Below, piece by piece: positions 9,357-17,759 of a DNA stretch of 64,000 nucleotides; the stretch's first letter is position 1, and every line of letters starts with the position of its first letter. The translations under genes were made by a program, and so were the position numbers. The notes under the pieces are model-generated. The model had not been told where the DNA came from and searched no databases. It saw only the letters and a list, made by a program, of their open reading frames with translations. Source of the DNA: Benthicola sp039584685. GTDB taxonomy: Bacteria > Gemmatimonadota > Gemmatimonadetes > Palauibacterales > Palauibacteraceae. The stretch spans positions 14,564 to 78,563 of the forward strand of contig JBDGXI010000002.1 in NCBI GenBank assembly GCA_039584685.1, given 5' to 3'.

Positions 9357-10634
9357 TTGTCGGCCCTGAGTCGTCTGCTGAATCGGCGTCCGGTCCACCG
9401 GATCCGCTGGGGTCTTGAGCGGACGAGGGCGATGCTCGACACTCTTGGCGATCCCCATCTGGGTCCGGAATACGTTCACATAGGTGGTACGAATGGTAAG
9501 GGGTCTACGGCCATGCTCGCCGAGGCGGCGCTGCGCCGGAGCGGCAGAGTCACCGGCCTGTACACGTCTCCACACCTGTGTGAATTCTCCGAGCGCATCC
9601 GCATCTGCGGGGTGCCTGCCGATGCGAGTCTCCTGGAAGAATGTGCGCAGGCCGTTCTCCCCGCGGCGGAGAGAGAGGACGCCACGTTCTTCGAATCGGC
9701 CACGGTGCTCGCCTTCGAGGCGTTCCGACGCGCCGGATGCGAGACAGTGGTCTTGGAGGTAGGTCTCGGCGGCCGGCTGGACGCCACCAACGTGGTGCAA
9801 CCGGGCGTGGCGGTGATCACGTCGGTGGATATGGATCACTCGGACTACCTGGGCGACACGCTCGCGCAGATCGCGCTGGAGAAGGCCGGCATACTGAAGG
9901 CTGGAGTACCTGCCGTCGTGGGGCCACTGAAACGGGAACCGACCGAGATCGTCCGAGCGCGAGCTGCGGAGTTGGGAGCGCCGCTGGACGAATTCGGGCG
10001 CGACCTGGCCGTCGAGCACGTTTCAGTCGGAGTGGACGGTACCCGCTTCCGATACCTGTCCGACGGGTGGGCGGACGGGTTGCAGGTGCGCACCCGCCTG
10101 GTCGGTCAGCATCAGGCCCGGAACGCGGCCCTCGCCATACGATCGCTCGAGAGGTTCGACTGCGGCTTGTCGCGAGACGACGTCGCGTCGGGTATGAGCG
10201 CCGCGCATCTGCCTGGCCGTTTCGAGACCTTGACCCGGCGGGGCCGGTCATGGGTACTCGACATCGCGCACAACCCTGCCGCGATACGGGTTCTTGCCGA
10301 TCTGGTAGACGCATTGCCCCTGCCTCGCCCCGTGGTCTTTCTGGTGGGGATACTGGGAGACAAGCCGTGGGCCGCGATGCTCGACCCCTTGCTGGCCGCG
10401 GGGTCCGGCGTCGTTCTCACGGTCGCGCCATCGTCTCCTGAGGAGCGGCGCTGGAAGTTGGAGGATGTAGTGAGAATGACGGCCGGAATGGCTGCGGAGG
10501 GCGAGTCCGATTTCGCACGCGCGATGACGCGAGCAAGGGAACTCGCAAGTGAAGGGACGGTAATCGTGACCGGGTCCGCGCACACCGTCGGAGACGCCCG
10601 GAGCCTCATACTGATAGATGCTGACGAATCCTGA
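9357..10634 (+). CDS. folC: Folylpolyglutamate synthase / dihydrofolate synthase
   Basis: A 425-aa Mur-ligase-fold enzyme with P-loop GTNGKGS (residues 44-50), the folate-site region VTGLYTSPHLCEFSERI, LEVGLGGRLDATNVV, and VLDIAHNPAAIRVL linking to the C-terminal domain. It adds L-glutamate to folates, and possibly to dihydropteroate. The chosen start is TTG at 9357 because it gives the usual ~40-residue lead before the P-loop; no good Shine-Dalgarno precedes it, so the start is uncertain by some residues. It probably shares a transcript with accD. Confidence 0.94.
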   Translation: MSALSRLLNRRPVHRIRWGLERTRAMLDTLGDPHLGPEYVHIGGTNGKGSTAMLAEAALRRSGRVTGLYTSPHLCEFSERIRICGVPADASLLEECAQAVLPAAEREDATFFESATVLAFEAFRRAGCETVVLEVGLGGRLDATNVVQPGVAVITSVDMDHSDYLGDTLAQIALEKAGILKAGVPAVVGPLKREPTEIVRARAAELGAPLDEFGRDLAVEHVSVGVDGTRFRYLSDGWADGLQVRTRLVGQHQARNAALAIRSLERFDCGLSRDDVASGMSAAHLPGRFETLTRRGRSWVLDIAHNPAAIRVLADLVDALPLPRPVVFLVGILGDKPWAAMLDPLLAAGSGVVLTVAPSSPEERRWKLEDVVRMTAGMAAEGESDFARAMTRARELASEGTVIVTGSAHTVGDARSLILIDADES

Positions 10635-10648
10635 ACTGGAGTGAGTCC

Positions 10649-11074
10649 ATGAGATACGATCCGGAAGCCGTACGGCCAATGCGGGACGAGCTGGTCCGCC
10701 TGGGGGCCGAAGAGCTCAGCACGGCCGCTGACGTCGATCGAGTGCTGGGTACCGGAGATGGCACGACTCTGCTGGTCATCAACTCGATCTGCGGCTGTGC
10801 GGCAGCCAATGCCAGACCCGCCGTGGCCATCGCCACCGGGCACGACGTGCAGCCGGACCGGATCGCCACCGTGTTCGCCGGGCAGGACGTGGACGCGACG
10901 GAGCGTGCCAGGGCATACATGGACGGATTCCGCCCTTCGAGTCCTTCGCTCGCCCTGTTCCAGAACGGGAAGCACGTGTTCATGCTCGAGCGCCATCAGA
11001 TAGAGGGGCGCGACGCGAGCGACATCGCTGGAGACCTCAGGGAAGCTTACGACCGGTTCTGCCAGGTCGGCTGA
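10649..11074 (+). CDS. Bacilliredoxin, BrxA/BrxB (YphP/YqiW) family
   Basis: A 141-aa protein with the characteristic CGC active site (Cys48-Gly49-Cys50) in the context LLVINSICGCAAANARPAV, which defines the YphP/YqiW family. These thioredoxin-fold proteins reduce bacillithiol-protein mixed disulfides in bacteria that make bacillithiol. That implies bacillithiol or a similar thiol in this organism, an inference from family only. The start ATG has a Shine-Dalgarno (CTGGAG) 8 bases upstream. It lies 14 bases after folC and is followed by a terminator-like hairpin, so it ends this transcription unit. Confidence 0.93.
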   Translation: MRYDPEAVRPMRDELVRLGAEELSTAADVDRVLGTGDGTTLLVINSICGCAAANARPAVAIATGHDVQPDRIATVFAGQDVDATERARAYMDGFRPSSPSLALFQNGKHVFMLERHQIEGRDASDIAGDLREAYDRFCQVG

Positions 11075-11102
11075 AACTCGCCAGTCCTGGCGCGATGAGA
11101 CG

Positions 11103-11133
11103 GAGAGCGCCGACCACGGAGGCCGGCGCTTTC
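11103..11133 (+). terminator. Stem-loop terminator after the bacilliredoxin gene
   Basis: A 10-bp stem with one G-T wobble (arms 11103-11112 and 11124-11133, core AGCGCCG / CGGCGCT) and an 11-base loop, running into TTTCTGTT. It lies between the bacilliredoxin stop and hisS and best fits a weak Rho-independent terminator. Confidence 0.6.
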
Positions 11134-11135
11134 TG

Positions 11136-11165
11136 TTGCCGCTCGCCAGAGGCGCCGCATACATT
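11136..11165 (+). promoter_or_regulatory. Candidate sigma-70-type promoter of hisS
   Basis: TTGCCG at 11136-11141 and TACATT at 11160-11165 are spaced by 18 bases, each matching 4 of 6 consensus positions. The hisS ATG begins only 9 bases after the -10 hexamer, with no Shine-Dalgarno between. If real, the transcript would be leaderless or nearly so. Confidence 0.4.
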
Positions 11166-11174
11166 GGCGACGTC

Positions 11175-12455
11175 ATGATCACGTCCAGCTTGCCCGGCTT
11201 CCGGGATTTCTATCCGGCCGATCTGGCCCTCCGCTCGCACATCTTCCGCACGTGGCGGAGGGTGGCGCTTCGGTACGGCTTCGTGGAGTACGATGGTCCT
11301 CCGCTGGAGAGTCTCGAACTCTACACCAGCAAGTCCGGGGAGGAGATTGTCGGACAGCTGTACCGCTTCACCGACCAGGGCGGTCGAGAGATAGCACTGC
11401 GGCCCGAGATGACGCCCACGTTGGCCCGCATGGTCGCCGCCCGCGCCGGCGGACTTCCGAAGCCGATCAAATGGTTCTCGATTCCACAGCTCTTCCGGTA
11501 TGAGAGACCACAGAAAGGACGCCTTCGAGAGCATTTTCAGCTGAACGTCGATATCGTCGGTGAGACTTCGGTGGCCTCGGACGTGGAAGTGGTGGCCGCC
11601 GCCATCGACGTACTTCGGGAATTCGGGCTGGGATCGGAGGACTTCGTCGTCCGCTACTCGGACCGGGACCTGATCTCGGCCGTGTTGATCGAGCTCGGAA
11701 TACCGGCGAGCGCACTGCCGGCCACTTTCGCTGCCCTCGACAAGTCAGACCGAGAGTCTGCCGAGTGGCTGTCGGATCGCCTGGTGGAGGCCGGTGCCGA
11801 GGCGACGGCAGCGGCGAGCGTCCTCGGCCTGGCGGGTACGAGCCTCGAGGTTCTCTCGGAGCAGTTCGGAGACGTCCCGGCGATATCGAGTCCGGTGGAG
11901 CGGCTCGGTCGGTTTCGGGCCCAGATCGAGGCGGCGGGTCTCGATGGCTTTGTCGAGCTCGACCTGCGCCTGGTGCGCGGCCTCGCCTACTACACGGGCC
12001 TGGTGTTCGAAGTGTGGGATCGCCGGGGCAAGTTTCGGGCGATCTGTGGAGGCGGCAGATACGACGATCTCCTGGAGGCGGTCGGCGGGCCAGCCTTGCC
12101 GGCCCTCGGTTTCGGTATGGGAGACGTGGTCCTTGCCGAACTGCTGCGGGACCGCGACCTGATTCCCGAGGCTGGAGACGCGTTGGATGACTTCGTAGTC
12201 CACGTGTCCGAAGAGCAACTGCCGGCTGCGTTGCGTATCGTGCACTCGCTGAGGTCTCGCGGTCGGCGGGTGGGCTTCGACTACCGGAGCCGAGGCGTAT
12301 CGCGGCAATTCAAGGTGGCTAACCAGTCGGGTGCGGCCCGGGTCATCGTGATCGGTCCGGAAGAAGTCGAGTCGGGAAAGTGCGTGGTGCGCTCCATGGA
12401 CACGGGGGAAGAGGCGAGGCTCAGCCTGGCCGATCTGCTCGCCGGCCCGGAGTGA
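11175..12455 (+). CDS. hisS: Histidyl-tRNA synthetase
   Basis: A 426-aa class II aminoacyl-tRNA synthetase. Motif 1 region: LPGFRDFYPADLALR. Motif 2: FSIPQLFRYERPQKGRLREH. Histidine-binding signatures: LVRGLAYYTGLVFEVWD and CGGGRYDDLLEAVGG. A C-terminal anticodon-binding domain is present (VHVSEEQLPAALRIVHSLRS to the end), so this is a true HisRS rather than the HisZ paralogue. The start ATG 11175 gives the conventional N-terminus; the frame is open a little further upstream, but those codons overlap the probable promoter. No Shine-Dalgarno is visible. Confidence 0.95.
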   Translation: MITSSLPGFRDFYPADLALRSHIFRTWRRVALRYGFVEYDGPPLESLELYTSKSGEEIVGQLYRFTDQGGREIALRPEMTPTLARMVAARAGGLPKPIKWFSIPQLFRYERPQKGRLREHFQLNVDIVGETSVASDVEVVAAAIDVLREFGLGSEDFVVRYSDRDLISAVLIELGIPASALPATFAALDKSDRESAEWLSDRLVEAGAEATAAASVLGLAGTSLEVLSEQFGDVPAISSPVERLGRFRAQIEAAGLDGFVELDLRLVRGLAYYTGLVFEVWDRRGKFRAICGGGRYDDLLEAVGGPALPALGFGMGDVVLAELLRDRDLIPEAGDALDDFVVHVSEEQLPAALRIVHSLRSRGRRVGFDYRSRGVSRQFKVANQSGAARVIVIGPEEVESGKCVVRSMDTGEEARLSLADLLAGPE

Positions 12456-12477
12456 GGCGAAGAACTGGACTGAGGTC

Positions 12478-12498
12478 GGCCGGACACGAGGTCCGGTC
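12478..12498 (+). other. Small hairpin in the hisS-proS gap
   Basis: An 8-bp stem (GGCCGGAC / GTCCGGTC, one wobble) with a 5-base loop sits 16 bases before the proS ATG and is followed by GGGGAAG. It could modulate translation or transcript stability of proS. No T-run follows, so it is not a convincing terminator. Confidence 0.35.
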
Positions 12499-12513
12499 CG
12501 GGGAAGATAGAGC

Positions 12514-13974
12514 ATGGATAACGGTAAGAAACTGACTTCCCAGAGCCAGGACTTTTCGGCCTGGTACAACGAGATCGTGCACCAGGCGGAACTCGCGAGT
12601 CACTCGCCAGTGCGCGGGTGCATGGTGATCCGCCCGTATGGCTACCGCATCTGGGAGCTGATGCAGGGTTCGTTGGACGCGATGTTCAAGGCCACGGGCC
12701 ACCAGAACGCGTACTTTCCCCTGTTCCTCCCGAAGTCGGCTCTGGATCGCGAAGCGGAGCACGTGGAGGGATTCGCGCCCGAGACTGCTGTGGTCACGCA
12801 CGCCGGTGGTGCCAAGCTGGAGGAGCCGCTCGTCGTCCGCCCCACGTCCGAGGCCATCATATGGCCGATCGTGCGCGACTGGATCCACTCCTACCGGGAT
12901 CTGCCGATTCTCCTGAATCAGTGGGCCAACGTCGTCCGGTGGGAGATGAGAACGCGCCCCTTTCTCAGGACCACCGAGTTCCTGTGGCAGGAAGGTCACA
13001 CGGCTCACGTCAGCGAGGAGGAGGCCGAAGAGGAGACGCGCCGCATGCTGGGCGTCTATCGGACCTTCATGGAAGACTGGATGGCCATGCCCGTCATCAC
13101 CGGCAGGCAGACCGATTCCGAACGATTCGCGGGCGGCCTTCGCACGTACGGTTGTGAAGCCTTGATGAAGGACAACAAGGCCCTGCAGGCGGGGACCAGC
13201 CACAACCTCGGCCAGAATTTCGCCCAGGCGTTCGACGTTCGCTACCAGACCGAGGCGGGCGAGCACGTCTACGTATGGAGTACCTCCTGGGGCGTGTCGA
13301 CGCGCCTGATCGGGGGACTCATCATGACACACGGTGACGATGAAGGCCTCGTCCTGCCGCCGAAGCTGGCCCCGTACCAGGCGGTCATCGTGCCGATCTG
13401 GCGGAACGACGGACAGCGCGGCCTGGTTCTCGAAGCGGCCAGCCGGGTCCGAGCGGAGCTGGAAGCTACCGGTGTGCGAGTGCACGTCGACTCCCGGGTG
13501 GGGGTGAACCCGGGTGCCAAGTACTACGACTGGGAGCGACGCGGAGTGCCGATCCGGCTCGAGGTCGGGCCACGAGACGTGGAGGCCGAGAGCGTCATGG
13601 CGGTTCGGCGCATCACTCCGGCGGGAGCGGACCGGAAGACGCAGGTGCCCATGGCCGGCGCGACCGAGTGGCTGGGGGCCATGCTTGTCTCCATCCAGGA
13701 CGAGATGTTCTCCGCGGCGCGCGATCGACGCGACGCGGCCACCGTCCGGGGGGTCGAGGATTATACCGAATACCGGAACCTGATAGAGACGCAGGGCGGA
13801 TTCGCCTTCACCGGCTGGTGCGGAGACGCCGGCTGCGAGCAGCAGGTGAAGGACGATACGAAGTCGACGATTCGGGTCATTCCGGACGAGGAGTTCCGTT
13901 CCGAAACGGCACCCGTGAACTGCCTGTGCGGCGCACCTTCCGTCTGTGAGGTGGTGCGGGCTCGGGCGTACTGA
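12514..13974 (+). CDS. proS: Prolyl-tRNA synthetase, archaeal/eukaryotic-like (ProS type 3) form
   Basis: A 486-aa class II synthetase without the large editing insertion of the E. coli-type enzyme. Signatures are WYNEIVHQAELASHSPVRGC near the N-terminus, VVRPTSEAIIWPIVRDWIHS, motif 2 RWEMRTRPFLRTTEFLWQEG, and a C-terminal zinc-like domain with CGDAGCEQQ and NCLCG ending in the typical ARAY tail. It charges tRNA-Pro. Length and tail match the short ProS type found in some bacteria (Thermus, Mycoplasma and others). It lies 58 bases after hisS, probably in the same operon. Confidence 0.96.
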   Translation: MDNGKKLTSQSQDFSAWYNEIVHQAELASHSPVRGCMVIRPYGYRIWELMQGSLDAMFKATGHQNAYFPLFLPKSALDREAEHVEGFAPETAVVTHAGGAKLEEPLVVRPTSEAIIWPIVRDWIHSYRDLPILLNQWANVVRWEMRTRPFLRTTEFLWQEGHTAHVSEEEAEEETRRMLGVYRTFMEDWMAMPVITGRQTDSERFAGGLRTYGCEALMKDNKALQAGTSHNLGQNFAQAFDVRYQTEAGEHVYVWSTSWGVSTRLIGGLIMTHGDDEGLVLPPKLAPYQAVIVPIWRNDGQRGLVLEAASRVRAELEATGVRVHVDSRVGVNPGAKYYDWERRGVPIRLEVGPRDVEAESVMAVRRITPAGADRKTQVPMAGATEWLGAMLVSIQDEMFSAARDRRDAATVRGVEDYTEYRNLIETQGGFAFTGWCGDAGCEQQVKDDTKSTIRVIPDEEFRSETAPVNCLCGAPSVCEVVRARAY

Positions 13975-14009
13975 TAGGCAGGCGGCGCGCTTTCCGAAGG
14001 AGGATTGGA

Positions 14010-14768
14010 GTGGCGGATCTCAGGGAGCTGGTCGAGTTTCTCGACGACTACCTCGACGTGCGAGGGATCCCCGACTACCCGGGCGCGTGGAATGGCCTGC
14101 AGGTAGACTGCCGCTCACCCATCGAGTCGGTCCGCGTGGCGACCGACGCTTGCCAGTCGACGATCGATGAGTCCGCCCGTGACGGCGCTCAGCTTCTCGT
14201 GGTTCATCACGGCCTGTTCTGGGGCGAGCCGCTCCCCGTGATCGGCCGCTCGTACCGTCGCCTGAAATCCCTTCTCGGCGCCGACATGGCGTTGTATAGT
14301 GTACATCTACCCCTCGACATTCACCCGGAGATTGGCAACAACGCGCTTCTCGCGCGCGATCTCGGTCTGGTCACCGAGGGGACGTTCGGGAGACGGTCGG
14401 ACCTGGAGGGCCTCGGCGTGTGGGCGGTGACGGACCTGTCTTTGCGGGATTTCGTCGAGAGAGTAGCGGACGTCTGTGGTGATGCTCCAAAGGTGATTCA
14501 GGGTGGTCCGGAACACGTGAGACGGGTCGGCATCGCGACAGGCTCGGCAGGTTCGCTGATCGAGCAGGCGCACCGCGAGGGGCTGGACACTTTCGTGACA
14601 GGCGAAGGGAGCCATCACACGTTTCATGAGGCCACCGAACTCGGGCTCAACCTGATCTACGCCGGACACTACGCGACGGAGACGGCCGGCGTCCGTGCGC
14701 TGGGCGATATCCTGGCGGAGCGTTACGGCGTCGATTGCCGGTTCATCGATCACCCCACGGGGATGTGA
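14010..14768 (+). CDS. Nif3-like dinuclear metal-centre protein (YbgI/DUF34 family)
   Basis: A 252-aa protein with family hallmarks PGAWNGLQVDC, LLVVHHGLFWG (metal-ligand histidines), LYSVHLPLDIHPEIGNNALL and, near the C-terminus, FVTGEGSHHTFHEATELGLN plus GHYATETAGVRALGDIL. These proteins form toroidal hexamers with a two-metal site; the reaction is not firmly established, and annotations as GTP cyclohydrolase I type 2 are tentative. The GTG start at 14010 follows an excellent AAGGAGG. Its stop is two bases before the probable start of the kinase gene. Confidence 0.92.
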   Translation: MADLRELVEFLDDYLDVRGIPDYPGAWNGLQVDCRSPIESVRVATDACQSTIDESARDGAQLLVVHHGLFWGEPLPVIGRSYRRLKSLLGADMALYSVHLPLDIHPEIGNNALLARDLGLVTEGTFGRRSDLEGLGVWAVTDLSLRDFVERVADVCGDAPKVIQGGPEHVRRVGIATGSAGSLIEQAHREGLDTFVTGEGSHHTFHEATELGLNLIYAGHYATETAGVRALGDILAERYGVDCRFIDHPTGM

Positions 14769-14770
14769 GC

Positions 14771-16069
14771 GTGCCCAAGCTGAGTGAGCGTCTGTCACGC
14801 GCGGTCGAAGGCCGCTACGAGATCGAGGACGAGTTGGGTCGTGGGGGCATGTCCATGGTCTTCCAGGCCCGGGACGTCAGGCACGATCGGACCGTCGCCG
14901 TTAAGGTGCTGCTGCCGGAACTGGCGGCGTCGGTCGGAGCGCAGCGTTTTCTCCGTGAGATCGAGATCGCGGCCGGACTGGTGCATCCCCACATCCTCCC
15001 GCTGTACGACTCGGGGGAGGCGGAGGGACTGTTGTATCACGTCACTCCCCTGATCGACGGGGAAACGCTTCGCGATCGCTTGAAGAGGGAGCGGTACCTT
15101 TCGATCGAAGAGGCCTGCCGGATCACAGCGGAGGTCTCGGATGCGCTCGACTTCGCGCATTCGCAGGGCGTCATTCATAGGGACATAAAGCCCGAGAATA
15201 TACTCCTGACCCGCCGTCACGCGTTGATCACGGACTTCGGGATCGCTCGCGCGATCACGCTGGGGGGAGGGGAACGCCTCACCGAGACGGGAATGGCCGT
15301 GGGAACGCCCGCATACATGAGTCCGGAGCAGGCGCGCGGCGAAGCCGTGCTTGACGGGAGAAGCGACATCTACTCGCTGGCGTGCGTGACGTACGAGATG
15401 ATGGCGGGAGAAGCGCCTCTGGCGGGTCGGTCGCCCCAGATCACCATGGCGCGGAGGCAAGCCGAATCGCCGACATCCCTGGTCCTCCTGCGTGAGACCG
15501 TTTCGGAGGCCCTGGACGTGGTGGTGCTCAAGGCGCTGAGTCGGCTGCCCGCGGACCGCTATACGGCTGCCGGAGAGTACGGGGATGCGGTACAGGTGGC
15601 GGCGGGGATGGTTTCCGGGACGCACGCCAGCGTGAGCACGCCTGGCCAGGTGACGCCTGCGGCCCTGACGAATCAGACCACGGCCGTCAGTACGGCCGCA
15701 ACTCGGGTGGTGGGGCGGCTATCGTTCTGGGAGGAGCTGAAGCGGCGCAAGGTGTACAACGTGGCCGTTGTCTACCTGGCGGCAGCCATCGGTGCCTTCA
15801 GCTTCCTGGCTAACATGAAGGAGCTTTACGGAGAGGCGAGCTGGTATCGCTGGTTGCCGATCCTCCTTCTCGTCGGATTCCCCGTTTCACTGTTGCTGGC
15901 ATGGACGTTTGAGCTGAGTCGAGAGGGCGTCCGGCGCACCGGTACCTTCGAGGTCGCGGCACAGCGAGAGGGCCGCTGGCCTCTAGTCAGTCGACGGGCG
16001 CTGATCGCGGTCCTGATTATCGGAGCGGCTTACGCGGTGTTCGAGGTCGTCCGACGGCGGTTCCTCTAG
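14771..16069 (+). CDS. Membrane Ser/Thr protein kinase with C-terminal two-helix domain
   Basis: A 432-aa protein. Residues ~15-275 form a PknB-type kinase with glycine loop GRGGMS (23-28), Lys45, catalytic HRDIKPEN (136-143), DFG (155-157) and GTPAYMSPEQARG. After a Thr/Ala-rich linker comes a second domain (about 310-380) starting FWEELKRRKVYNVAVVYLAA and continuing through two hydrophobic segments to LLAWTFELSREGVRR, then a last hydrophobic stretch near the C-terminus. The same linker-helix module occurs at the N-terminus of many bacterial TPR or cyclase-type regulators. I chose GTG 14771, two bases after the Nif3 stop; an ATG at 14735 would overlap that gene. Kinase activity looks intact; the target is unknown. 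Confidence 0.92.
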   Translation: MPKLSERLSRAVEGRYEIEDELGRGGMSMVFQARDVRHDRTVAVKVLLPELAASVGAQRFLREIEIAAGLVHPHILPLYDSGEAEGLLYHVTPLIDGETLRDRLKRERYLSIEEACRITAEVSDALDFAHSQGVIHRDIKPENILLTRRHALITDFGIARAITLGGGERLTETGMAVGTPAYMSPEQARGEAVLDGRSDIYSLACVTYEMMAGEAPLAGRSPQITMARRQAESPTSLVLLRETVSEALDVVVLKALSRLPADRYTAAGEYGDAVQVAAGMVSGTHASVSTPGQVTPAALTNQTTAVSTAATRVVGRLSFWEELKRRKVYNVAVVYLAAAIGAFSFLANMKELYGEASWYRWLPILLLVGFPVSLLLAWTFELSREGVRRTGTFEVAAQREGRWPLVSRRALIAVLIIGAAYAVFEVVRRRFL

Positions 16070-16085
16070 CCGCCCTGATCCGACT

Positions 16086-17021
16086 TCAGAACACCGAGAA
16101 CTTCACGCCCTTCAGGTACCGGTCCGGATCGGCTCTAACGTCCCGCGTCAGGAGCGCGATCTCTTCAGAGGCGACCTGGATGTTCTCTGTCGCTGCCGTG
16201 AGCCGGTCGTAGAGTTCTCCGTCGTTGACCATCTTCCCCAGGGTGCCGTCGCCCTCGTCCACCTTCTGAAGGATGGACGCCAGGGACTGGCTTCCGGCGT
16301 CGAGGTCGTCGCCGGCTGACGCGAGCCGTGCGGTGAGGGTGTCTATGTTGGCCAGCGTCCGGTCGATCTCGGGTCCCGATGTCGCAGCGGCCAGTTCCTG
16401 GGCGGTCTGATTCAGGGCCCCGATGAGCTCCTCCAGCGCAGTAGCCTCCCGCTCGAGCAGGATCTGCACGTCCTCCATGCCGGCGGCGAGTGACCCGGCT
16501 GTGGAGTGGACGTCAGCGATCAGACTGTCCGACAGGAGCCTCTGCGTCTGCTCCAGGACTCGGCCGGCCCTGTCTCCCAGCGTGCCCGCCAGGTCGTTCA
16601 GGCCAGGCGCGGGCGTCGCCGTGATCGAGTCGCCACCGGCCAGGACGTCCGCTGATACGCCGGGGATGAGGGCCATCACGTTGGCGCCGAGAAACCCGGA
16701 AGTCTTGATCTCGCCACGCGTATCCCGGGGCAGCTCGCCATCGAAGGAAACGACGACTTCCATCGCCACGTGGTCCTGGCGCAGCTCGACCCGCTTCACG
16801 GATCCCACTTCCACTCCCAGCAACGTCACCGGTGTTCCTTGAGTGATTGCCGCCGCCTCCGGCGCTATGGCGTAGAACACCAGGCGATCGCCACCGCCCT
16901 GACGGCCGCTGATCCACGCGACGCCGAAGATGAGAGCGAAGAAGCTCACGACGAGGAGGATCCCGACCTGGAGCTCCGTTTTGTACTGGTCTCTCAATCC
17001 GGGATCACGCATGGCCGGCAC
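16086..17021 (-). CDS. MlaD-like MCE-domain substrate-binding protein
   Basis: A 311-aa protein with one N-terminal membrane helix (VGILLVVSFFALIFGVAWIS) and a single MCE domain (TQGTPVTLLGVEVGSVKRVE; TSGFLGANVMALIPG). A long helical tail contains repeated DLAAG/LASILQKVDEGDGTLG-type segments common in MCE proteins. It is anchored in the inner membrane and presents lipid to the MlaF/MlaE-type ABC transporter encoded just upstream. The start is GTG 17021, or ATG 17012 three codons later. It abuts the ATPase gene stop. It converges with the kinase gene with 16 bases between the stops. Confidence 0.92.
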   Translation of the reverse strand: MPAMRDPGLRDQYKTELQVGILLVVSFFALIFGVAWISGRQGGGDRLVFYAIAPEAAAITQGTPVTLLGVEVGSVKRVELRQDHVAMEVVVSFDGELPRDTRGEIKTSGFLGANVMALIPGVSADVLAGGDSITATPAPGLNDLAGTLGDRAGRVLEQTQRLLSDSLIADVHSTAGSLAAGMEDVQILLEREATALEELIGALNQTAQELAAATSGPEIDRTLANIDTLTARLASAGDDLDAGSQSLASILQKVDEGDGTLGKMVNDGELYDRLTAATENIQVASEEIALLTRDVRADPDRYLKGVKFSVF

Positions 17022-17759
17022 CTATGAAGTGAGTTTGGGATGCAGGAAGGCCTGCACGACAGGATCTGTCGATTCACGAAGATCGGTCGGGGTACCCGAC
17101 GCCTGTACTCCTCCATCGGCGAGCAGGACGATCCGGTCGCCGAGGTAGAAGGCCGATTCCACGTCGTGGGTGACGATCACGCTGGTGGCTCCGATCTCAC
17201 CCTGAAGACGAGCGATCAGTCGATTGATCACGTTCGCGTTGACCGGATCCAGGCCCGTCGTGGGCTCGTCGTAGAGGATGTACTTCTGGCGGCCCACGAT
17301 GGCCCGCGCGATGGCGACCCTCTTCTGCATGCCGCCGGACAGCTCCGAGGGCAGCAGTCGCAGGACCTCCGGACCGAGGTTCACGTGCTCGATCGCTTCC
17401 CGTACCCTCGGATCCTGGTGAGCATCGTACTCCCGTACCTCCGTAGGAGACAGTCCCAGCTGGATGTTCTGGCCCGTGGTCAGCGAGTCGAACAGCGCCG
17501 CGTTCTGGAATACGTAACTGATGCGGGACCGAATCTCGCGTATCTGCTTGCCGCTGGCCTTGGGGACCGACACCCCTTCGACCAGCACCTCTCCTTCGTC
17601 CGGGTCGAACAGGCCCACGATGTGCTTCAGAAGCACGCTCTTGCCCGTACCGGACGGGCCCATGATCACGAGGCTCGTCCCCTCATGGATGTCCAGGTCC
17701 ACTCCGTCCAGGACCCACTTGCCGTTCAGGTTCTTCCTCAGTCCGCTGATCTCGATCAT
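17022..17759 (-). CDS. MlaF-like ABC transporter ATPase
   Basis: A 245-aa ABC ATPase beginning MIEISGLRKNLNGKWVLDGV. It has Walker A GPSGTGKS, signature LSGGMQKRVAIARAI, Walker B KYILYDEPTTGLDPV and the H-loop VIVTHDVESAF. The YDEPTTGLDPV and KRVA pattern is typical of MlaF/Ttg2A lipid-transport ATPases. The ATG at 17759 overlaps the permease stop as ATGA. The frame stays open upstream to 18524, but that part is out-of-frame mlaE sequence and was excluded. It powers phospholipid movement between inner and outer membranes. Confidence 0.95.
   Translation of the reverse strand: MIEISGLRKNLNGKWVLDGVDLDIHEGTSLVIMGPSGTGKSVLLKHIVGLFDPDEGEVLVEGVSVPKASGKQIREIRSRISYVFQNAALFDSLTTGQNIQLGLSPTEVREYDAHQDPRVREAIEHVNLGPEVLRLLPSELSGGMQKRVAIARAIVGRQKYILYDEPTTGLDPVNANVINRLIARLQGEIGATSVIVTHDVESAFYLGDRIVLLADGGVQASGTPTDLRESTDPVVQAFLHPKLTS

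Noticed and set aside
11175..12455. HisZ (ATP phosphoribosyltransferase regulatory subunit)
   Set aside because: A complete anticodon-binding domain and all three HisRS motifs are present, and no his biosynthesis genes are nearby.
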